Source: Mixophyes australis (taxonomy: Eukaryota; Chordata; Amphibia; Anura; Limnodynastidae). Taken from it: a stretch of 64,000 nt of DNA. Under the pieces are notes generated by a model, which saw nothing but the letters and a program-made list of their open reading frames with translations, was not told where the DNA came from and did no database searches. Numbering within the stretch: position 1 is the first letter of the stretch; every line of letters begins with the position of its first letter. A program made the position numbers and the translations under genes. Below are positions 57,870 through 64,000 of this stretch, piece by piece. The stretch lies in NCBI GenBank assembly GCA_036250195.1, contig JAVHZZ010000003.1, positions 292,985,065-293,049,064 of the forward strand, in the 5' to 3' direction.

Positions 57870-58165
57870 GTAGCTAACAGGAATCAGCTGGAACAGTAGC
57901 GATGTAACACAGGAGAGTTGGAGAGATCTGTAACTTGTTAGACACATGGAGGCAGCGGATAGGAATCAGCTGCTGGAGTCACGATGAAACACAGGAGAGT
58001 TTGCAGTAATCTGTAACTGTAGATATACGGAGGCAGCGGATAGGAATCAGCTGCTGGAGTCACGATGAAACACAGGAGAGTTTGCAGTAATCTGTAACTG
58101 TAGATATACGGAGGCAGCGGATAGGAATCAGCGGCTGAAGTCACTAGGAACACGAGGAGTAGAAG
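57870..58165. repeat. 81-bp tandem repeat in the LTR
   Basis: GGCAGCGGATAGGAATCAGC recurs at 57951, 58032 and 58113. The first two full units are nearly identical. A more diverged copy precedes them. Confidence 0.9.
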
Positions 58166-58265
58166 TGGTCTGGAAACCACAAACGGCAAACAGGAATCAG
58201 CATAAGCTGAACACACGAGGAGGCACTGGAACACCTTCAGAGACTCATGAGGAATGAGACTCCAA

Positions 58266-58321
58266 GATCAGGCAACGTGGTATTGACCACAGGTGCTTAA
58301 TATAGGGAGTGTTGCCTGATC
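58266..58321 (-). promoter_or_regulatory. LTR promoter: TATA-like box between inverted repeats
   Basis: On the minus strand, GATCAGGCAAC (58321-58311), CCTATATTAAG (58305-58295) and GTTGCCTGATC (58276-58266). The arms are perfect 11-bp complements. A start about 30 bp after the TATA box would fall near 58273, at GCCTGATCTT. Confidence 0.55.
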
Positions 58322-58428
58322 AGCCAATTAAGTTAAAGGAACAGAACTGAAGGTTAAAAGGGACTGCACATGCACAGTACCTCATTATAATGGATGGACA
58401 CGGTTCCTAGCTACCTTAGAAGTAGCAC

Positions 58429-58830
58429 TCACAGTCCGGTGAGTGACAGTACCCCCCCTTTTAAAGGTGGGCACAGAACACCTGGAAATTTGGTATAGAA
58501 CTTTTTCAAGAGGGCTGGAACGTTGAGATCTTCAGCTTTGATCCATGAACGCTCCTCAGGACCAAAGCCTTTCCAATGCACGAGGAAACGAAGAACTCCT
58601 CGCGAAATTTTAGCATCCAAAACCTGAGTAATCTCAAAGTCTTCCTCCTGATGAACTTGAAGTGGCCGAGGTGCTGAAGGAGGGACCGAGAAACGGTTGA
58701 TGATGAGAGGTTTGAGCAAGGAAACATGGAAGGCGTTGGAAATACGAAGACTCTTGGGAAGTAAAAGTTTGAAGCAAACTGGATTTATAACTTGAATGAT
58801 CCTATATGGACCAATAAAACGGGGGGGCAA
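58429..58830 (-). pseudogene. Chromovirus integrase C-terminus with chromodomain
   Basis: Continues the pol protein in another frame. Residues 4-12 hold the GPY/F-type block RFIGPYRII. Residues 64-116 are a chromodomain: EDFEITQVLDAKISRG, then LRFLVHWKGFGPEERSW with Trp86 and Phe89 at aromatic-cage-like positions, then the C-terminal helix. Such domains bind modified histones and direct integration in chromoviruses. A run of seven G at 58821-58827 (C on the coding strand) is the point where the frame of the long gag-pol product leaves this one. The frame reads through the polypurine tract and 20 bp into the LTR before its stop. Confidence 0.85.
58449..58463 (-). other. Polypurine tract
   Basis: On the minus strand AAAAGGGGGGGTAC directly precedes the 3' LTR, the site where plus-strand DNA synthesis is primed in LTR elements. 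Confidence 0.8.
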
Positions 58831-61800
58831 ATTTCATGGATGGAACCTTCAAAAGAATATTCTTAGTAGATAGCCACACCCGGTCTCCGACTTTCAATGG
58901 TGGAATAGCCCGTCTCTTTTTGTCCGCAAAAGACTTATATCTGGCAGATGTCTTCTTTAAACAGGTTTTTACCTGAGCCCAAATATTTTTGAAGGTTTGA
59001 CACAAAGTCTCAACAGCAGGAACTTGGGTGGGCGGGAGGGCAGGAAATTCCGGGAAAGACGGATGGTGACCGTAAACCACAAAGAATGGAGTTTTAGACG
59101 ATGACTCATGGTACATGTTGTTATGAGCGAATTCAGCCCAAGGAAGTAATTCTACCCAGTTGTCTTGATTGGCTGATGAGAACATCCTTAAGAAAGTCTC
59201 AAGATCTTGGTTGACTCTTTCAGTTTGTCCGTTCGATTGAGGATGGTAGGAAGATGAGAGTGCTAATCGTATGCCCAAGGTCTTGCAAAGGGCCCGCCAG
59301 AATCTGGAAACGAATTGTACTCCTCTATCAGACACGATCTCGGACAGACATCCATGAATACGGAAAATTTCTCTAATGAAATGTTCAGCCAGGGTAAAAG
59401 AAGAAGGTAAACCAGACAAGGGAACGAAATGCGCCATCTTCGAAAATCTATCCACCACTACCCAAATAGTGTTGCAATTCTTACTAGGAGGAAGCTCAGT
59501 AACAAAGTCCATACTAATATGGGTCCAAGGCTTAGATGGAATGGGTAGTGGCTGAAGCAACCCCGCTGGAGTTCTGCGGGGGGTCTTGAACTGGGAGCAT
59601 AAATTGCATGCCGCGATAAACTCTTTGACATCTCTCCTCATAGAAGGCCACCAATAACTTCGAGAGAGGATTTCAAAGGTCTTGCGTTCACCAGCGTGTC
59701 CAGAGAAACGAGAAGAGTGAAACCATGAAAGGATTTTTTTCCTAAGAGCAGGAGGCACGAGGGTCTTCCCAAATGGTAGCACTTTAGTGGAAGAAGTAGC
59801 CAGAGAAACACATTTGGGGTCTAATATAAAGTGGTTAGGAATCTCTTCAACGTCTGAGGACGCCACAAAGGCTCGAGATAGAGCGTCTGCTTTTTTATTC
59901 TTTGCAGCTGGTTTGAAGGTTATGATTAGATCAAAACGGGAAAAGAAAAGAGACCATCTTGCCTGACGAGGATTTAAACATTGAGCAGACTGTAGGTATG
60001 ACAAATTTTTATGATCCGTAAAAATTGTCACCGGATGACGAGCTCCCTCTAACAAATATCTCCACTCCTCCAATGCTACTTTAATAGCCAGCAACTCCTT
60101 GTCCCCGATGGTGTAATTCTTCTCCGCAGGCAGAAGACCCCGAGAGTAAAAGGCACAAGGATGGAATTTTTGTTGCTTCGATTTCTGGGAGAGAATGTCT
60201 CCTAAACCAACATTAGAGGCGTCTACTTCTAGGAAGAAGGGAAGCGTCACATCAGGCTGTCGAAGGATGGGAGCAGAGGAGAAGGACTCTTTAAGAAATT
60301 GAAAGGCTTGGAGAGCCTCAGATGGCCATTGCTTAGTATTGGCCCCTTTGCGAGTTAGAGCCACAATGGGAGATGCAATTGAAGAGAAGTCTTGAATGAA
60401 GCGTCTATAGTAGTTGGCAAAGCCTAAAAAACGCTGAATGGCACGAAGAGTAGTTGGCTGAGGCCAAAGTAACACAGCATTCACCTTTTCTGGATCCATT
60501 TGTAGACCAACTCCGGAAACAATATAACCCAAAAATGGAATCTGGGGCAACTCAAATGAACATTTTTCTAATTTACAGAATAATGAATTTTTTCGGAGTC
60601 TGGAAAGAACTTCGGCCACTTGTTGGTGATGTGAAGGCAGGTCTTGGGAAAAGATGAGTATGTCGTCCAGATATACTATGACACATACATATAATAAGTC
60701 CCGAAAGATCTTGTTAATGAAGCCCTGGAAAACAGCAGGGGCATTACATAACCCGAAGGGCATTACTAAGTATTCATAATGCCCATCTCTGGTGTTAAAA
60801 GCTGTTTTCCATTCGTCACCGGACCTGATTCTAATCAAGTTGTAGGCACCACGAAGATCCAACTTAGTAAAAATCCGGGCTCCCTTGATCCGATCAAACA
60901 ACTCAGTAATCAGAGGAATGGGATACCGATTTTTGATAGTGATAGCATTAAGTCCACGAAAATCTATGCAAGGGCGTAATGATCCATCTTTCTTCTTCAC
61001 GAAGAAGAACCCAGCTCCAGCGGGAGAAGTAGAAGGTCGAATAAATCCTCGCTGGAGATTCTCTTGGATGTATTCAGCAGTAGCCTGAGTCTCAGGTAAT
61101 GAAAGTGGATACACACGACCCCTAGGTGGAGTCTTGCCAGGTAACAGGTCAATCGGACAATCCCATGAACGATGACGGGGAAGACGTTCAGACTGAGCTT
61201 TATCAAAGACGTCGGCAAATGAAGCATACTGAGGAGGAAGTCCCGGTGAGGAAGGTGAAATGGAGGTTTGCTGTATTTTACGAGGAACAACACGAGAAAG
61301 ACAATGTCGGTGACATTCAGGTCCCCAAGACGTAACTTGAGGAGTGCGCCAGTCAATCTGGGGAGAATGACATTGAAGCCATGGAAGGCCTAAAACAATC
61401 GGACTTGTAGTAACAGGAAGGATTAAAAACGAAATTTCTTCTCGGTGTAGAACACCAATCTGAAGGGTCACTGAAGACGTACTTTGGGTGATGAGACCGT
61501 TGATAATACGTGATCCATCGATAGCAGTCACCGTAACAGGAGTCTTCAGGGTAATCACTGGTAGGGACCATTGATTTACAAGGGATTCAGAAATGAAATT
61601 TCCCGCAGCTACTGAATCAATCAGAGCTTGGGACTCAAAAGACTTAGTAGCAAATGAAATGGTAACGTCAAATGCACAGATTTTTGATTTCGTAGAAGAT
61701 GGAGAGGACTCCAGGGACCCTAACTTCACCTCTCCAGAACTAGTTAGGGCCTGGCATTTCCCGATTTTTTTGGGGCATGACTGGAGCATATGTGTGGCAT

Positions 61801-62677
61801 CAGCACAATAGGTACAAAGTCTATTCTTAATTCTTCGATTCCTCTCTGCAGAGGTTAGTTTGGAACGTCCAATCTCCATTGGTATTACCGGGGGTGAAGC
61901 AGGACGAATTTGAGAAGTGGAACGAAGAGATGTTTTAGCTGAAGTAGTTCTCTCAGAGTCCCTCTCACGAAATCTGAGATCCACACGATGACAAAGAGAA
62001 ATCAAATCTTCTAAAGACGTAGGGAGTTCTTGAGTAGTCAGTGCATCTTTAATTTTATCCGAGAGCCCCTGCCAGAAGGCGGCAATTAACGCTTCAGTGT
62101 TCCACTGAAGCTCAGAGGCTAAGATCCTAAATTGAATGACGTACTGTCCTACTGTACGAGAATCCTGTCGTAAACGAAGAATGCTGGAGGCAGCGGAAAT
62201 AACACAACCTGGTTCATCGAATACATTACGAAACATGGAAATAAATTTGGCACTATCCTGTAACAACGGATCATTTCTTTCCCACAGAGGGGAAGCCCAT
62301 GCGAGAGCTTGTCCGGAAAATAATGAGATGAGATAGGCCACTCTGGAACGATGAGTAGAAAAGTTTTGAGGTTGGAGCTCAAAATGTACTGAGCATTGGT
62401 TGAGGAAACCTCTACATGTTTTGGAATCTCCATCATACTTTGACGGAGTTGGCAGGTGAAGCGTGGAAGCCGTAGACACCTGGGATGGCACTGGGGAAAC
62501 GGAGGAAAGCACAGGAGCATCAACAGAAGCTGTAATATTCTGCCCAGACGTTCTTTGGGAGACGAACGTCTGGTAACATTGTAGTAATAGTTGTTGACGA
62601 ACATCCTGTTGTTCCACACGGGTGACCAGATGCTGCAGCATCTCTTTAGCTGTGGGTTCCGAATCTGGGTCTGTCAT
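58802..62677 (-). CDS. Gag-Pol polyprotein of the chromovirus, 1,291 codons
   Basis: Gag: a coiled-coil-like N-terminus (residues 10-40), a capsid-like region (80-240) of the type found in sushi-class elements, and a zinc knuckle C288-C291-H296-C301 (CX2CX4HX4C). Protease: ALIDSV at 351-356, where the active-site triplet is usually DSG or DTG; Gly is replaced by Val. RT: LDLRGAY with Asp607 and YLDD at 669-672. RNase H: Asp819, Glu861, Asp888, Asp931. Integrase: His987, His994, Cys1024, Cys1027, then Asp1057, Asp1117 and Glu1153, 35 residues between the last two (DD35E). Gag and Pol share one frame, as in Tf1-type elements. The start codon at 62677 is 13 nt from the 5' LTR. The last dozen residues are out of frame because of the G run at 58821. 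No other break. Confidence 0.95.
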   Translation of the reverse strand: MTDPDSEPTAKEMLQHLVTRVEQQDVRQQLLLQCYQTFVSQRTSGQNITASVDAPVLSSVSPVPSQVSTASTLHLPTPSKYDGDSKTCRGFLNQCSVHFELQPQNFSTHRSRVAYLISLFSGQALAWASPLWERNDPLLQDSAKFISMFRNVFDEPGCVISAASSILRLRQDSRTVGQYVIQFRILASELQWNTEALIAAFWQGLSDKIKDALTTQELPTSLEDLISLCHRVDLRFRERDSERTTSAKTSLRSTSQIRPASPPVIPMEIGRSKLTSAERNRRIKNRLCTYCADATHMLQSCPKKIGKCQALTSSGEVKLGSLESSPSSTKSKICAFDVTISFATKSFESQALIDSVAAGNFISESLVNQWSLPVITLKTPVTVTAIDGSRIINGLITQSTSSVTLQIGVLHREEISFLILPVTTSPIVLGLPWLQCHSPQIDWRTPQVTSWGPECHRHCLSRVVPRKIQQTSISPSSPGLPPQYASFADVFDKAQSERLPRHRSWDCPIDLLPGKTPPRGRVYPLSLPETQATAEYIQENLQRGFIRPSTSPAGAGFFFVKKKDGSLRPCIDFRGLNAITIKNRYPIPLITELFDRIKGARIFTKLDLRGAYNLIRIRSGDEWKTAFNTRDGHYEYLVMPFGLCNAPAVFQGFINKIFRDLLYVCVIVYLDDILIFSQDLPSHHQQVAEVLSRLRKNSLFCKLEKCSFELPQIPFLGYIVSGVGLQMDPEKVNAVLLWPQPTTLRAIQRFLGFANYYRRFIQDFSSIASPIVALTRKGANTKQWPSEALQAFQFLKESFSSAPILRQPDVTLPFFLEVDASNVGLGDILSQKSKQQKFHPCAFYSRGLLPAEKNYTIGDKELLAIKVALEEWRYLLEGARHPVTIFTDHKNLSYLQSAQCLNPRQARWSLFFSRFDLIITFKPAAKNKKADALSRAFVASSDVEEIPNHFILDPKCVSLATSSTKVLPFGKTLVPPALRKKILSWFHSSRFSGHAGERKTFEILSRSYWWPSMRRDVKEFIAACNLCSQFKTPRRTPAGLLQPLPIPSKPWTHISMDFVTELPPSKNCNTIWVVVDRFSKMAHFVPLSGLPSSFTLAEHFIREIFRIHGCLSEIVSDRGVQFVSRFWRALCKTLGIRLALSSSYHPQSNGQTERVNQDLETFLRMFSSANQDNWVELLPWAEFAHNNMYHESSSKTPFFVVYGHHPSFPEFPALPPTQVPAVETLCQTFKNIWAQVKTCLKKTSARYKSFADKKRRAIPPLKVGDRVWLSTKNILLKVPSMKFAPPFYWSI

Positions 62678-62690
62678 GGCCTGATCTTAC
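62678..62690 (-). other. Putative self-primer binding site
   Basis: The 13 nt after the 5' LTR on the minus strand read GTAAGATCAGGCC. AAGATCAGGC is exactly complementary to GCCTGATCTT (minus strand 58273-58264), predicted to be the 5' end of the transcript. There is no TGG-type tRNA primer site here. Confidence 0.65.
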
Positions 62691-64000
62691 TGTCACGGGC
62701 ACTAGGAGTCTTTACCCAGTATCACCCGCTGATGGTCTTATCAGAGCAGTAGAGTTGGTATATGATACTCTGGTGGCCGGGTGAAAATGGAACTGGAAAC
62801 AGCAGATGGTTAGAGAATGCTCAGAAAGTCTATGACTAGCAGCACTGGTAAACAATAGGTAACTGAACACGAGGATCTGGATGGACAAGGACACGTGAGG
62901 GTAGTCAGTGGTCTGCGCACAGCAAGTTGTACCACTGCTATAGTGCGACAGAATGTCCAGGAATAATAAGGAGGTGGAAGTCAGCGGTCTGCATATAGCA
63001 AGTTGTACCGCTGTCTGTAGTGAAGGAATGGAATTCAGGTGAAGGTAACGGGGAAGTCAGTGGTCTGCGTGTAGCAAGTTGTACCACTGCTTATGTGAGA
63101 GGATATATGCAACTGGTGACACAGGGAAACAGGAATCAGTGGTCTGCCTCTAGCAAGTTGTACCACTGAATGTCTATGTGAGGAAGGACACGAGGAGATA
63201 AATGCAATGCAGAGTCTACACGGGTACACTAAACTTGATCCCACGTTGAACTGCACACAATAATAATAATGAATGAACAGCACTGCACAGATAAACAAAG
63301 TCACTAGAATAGTCCAGCAAAAGGAAACACAGTCAATAATAGCAATAGTCTCAGAGGATGGAAACTCCGGAGGAGAACAACTCAGTCCAGATGGATATGC
63401 AATACACCAGCACAGTCAATGAGAAGTATGCATACCGTGGTTCAGATGAGCAGGCTGTTAAAGATAGCTGCAGGGATACCTGAGCGGCAGGGAACTGACG
63501 AGATGAGAAGTCCTTGCAGAATGGAAGCGGCAGGTAGGTGCAGCGCACTGTAGGTAGGCCAGCAAGGACGACAAAATACTCAGGAAGCAGTAGTATATCG
63601 AATTGAACAGCAGGAGACCACGGGAGAGCTGAAGCGATGTAGCAGAGCTGGAAGCCGAGGAGCGTAGACTTGATGCTTAACAGGCAAGTTGACACGAATG
63701 GACACACTGTAGAAGCAGTAGGCAGCGGGTCAGCTGACGGCAGGTAGAATGCAGACTGGAGCGCTGAGACGAGCAGGACTCTGTAGACACGCTGAAGTAG
63801 CTAACAGGAATCAGCTGGAACAGTAGCGATGTAACACAGGAGAGTTGGAGAGATCTGTAACTTGTTAGACACACGGAGGCAGCGGATAGGAATCAGCTGC
63901 TGGAGTCACGATGAAACACAGGAGAGTTTGCAGTAATCTGTAACTGTAGATATACGGAGGCAGCGGATAGGAATCAGCTGCTGGAGTCACGATGAAACAC
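62691..64000 (-). repeat. 5' LTR of the chromovirus, cut by the window end
   Basis: Aligns with 56764-58073 at a constant offset of 5,927 bp. About 375 bp, including the promoter part, lie beyond the window. Confidence 0.95.

Larger units (their letters stand above)
56764..58448 (-). repeat. 3' LTR of the chromovirus, complete, 1,685 bp
   Basis: On the plus strand it begins TGTCACGGGCACTAGG and ends CGGTGAGTGACA, followed by the polypurine tract. It holds a TATA-like CCTATATTAAG (minus strand, 58295-58305), an 11-bp inverted repeat around it, an 81-bp tandem repeat and a four-copy 76-79-bp repeat. Many small minus-strand frames in it are chance products. Confidence 0.95.
56764..64000 (-). 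mobile_element. Ty3/Gypsy chromovirus (Tf1/sushi-like), nearly complete
   Basis: On the minus strand: 5' LTR (62691 to beyond the window), 13 nt, one long gag-pol frame, an integrase C-terminus with chromodomain in a shifted frame, a polypurine tract, 3' LTR (56764-58448). The LTRs begin TGTCAC and end GTGACA. The target duplication cannot be checked because the right flank is outside. About twenty substitutions and no indels separate the LTRs over 1,310 bp, so the insertion is recent compared with everything else here. Confidence 0.95.

Noticed and set aside
57054..58234. Series of minus-strand frames of 65-118 codons repeated at 63035-63874
   Set aside because: They lie wholly within the two LTRs and follow the tandem repeats; they are present twice only because the LTRs are.
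61353..62619. Minus-strand frames of 72-156 codons inside gag-pol
   Set aside because: Out-of-frame shadows of the 1,291-codon frame.

Overview
The window looks like intergenic DNA from a large, transposon-rich vertebrate genome, most probably a frog or toad. The basis is the mixture of families, recognised from memory and not by database search: L2 with a partner SINE sharing its tail, L1 and CR1-like LINEs, a Penelope-like element with a GIY-YIG domain, a tyrosine-recombinase element with an SGNH-hydrolase-like part, hAT, Tc1 and Harbinger-like DNA elements, and vertebrate chromodomain Ty3/Gypsy elements. I found no exon of an ordinary host gene and no tRNA, rRNA or CRISPR. Every long open frame traces to a mobile element or is a shadow.

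Layout. 1-399: end of a Gypsy-type LTR. 0.9-2.4 kb: non-autonomous hAT filled with a minisatellite. 3.3-4.7 kb: LINE scraps and a SINE. 5.5-8.0 kb: relic of a tyrosine-recombinase plus SGNH element. 8.6-11.1 kb: hAT relic with transposase remains. 11.1-15.4 kb: AT-rich DNA with one SINE. 15.4-16.6 kb: Penelope-like relic split by a solo LTR. 18.1-20.0 kb: a possible LTR and a second SGNH fragment. 21.6-23.2 kb: CR1-like reverse transcriptase split by a solo LTR with a 5-bp target duplication. 23.2-25.3 kb: palindromic DNA elements. 26.3-34.1 kb: a nested stack in which an outer LTR contains an inner LTR that contains a hAT, followed by a second, 4.6-kb hAT with a 12-copy 100-bp array and an inverted transposase segment. 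35.4-37.9 kb: SINE, then a Tc1 element carrying a solo LTR that itself carries a Harbinger-like MITE. 38.4-42 kb: L1 relic. 42.8-43.6 kb: hAT 3' end. 45.1 kb: SINE. 45.8-49.8 kb: almost full-length but dead L2. 49.9-50.8 kb: another non-autonomous hAT. 51.9-53.5 kb: second L1. 56.1-56.7 kb: second CR1-like fragment. 56.8-64.0 kb: a young Ty3/Gypsy chromovirus on the minus strand, with one complete LTR and the other cut by the window edge.

The most informative object is that last element. It has one long gag-pol frame, a zinc knuckle, protease, RT, RNase H, a DD35E integrase and a chromodomain. The predicted 5' end of its transcript is complementary to the bases just after the 5' LTR. That is the signature of Tf1/sushi-type self-primed reverse transcription. 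Its two LTRs differ at only about twenty of 1,310 comparable positions, yet it carries one frameshift and a protease active-site substitution.

The other insertions can be ordered in time from target-site duplications, so the window is a good record of successive invasions. All statements on families rest on motifs read by eye; no alignment or search was run.
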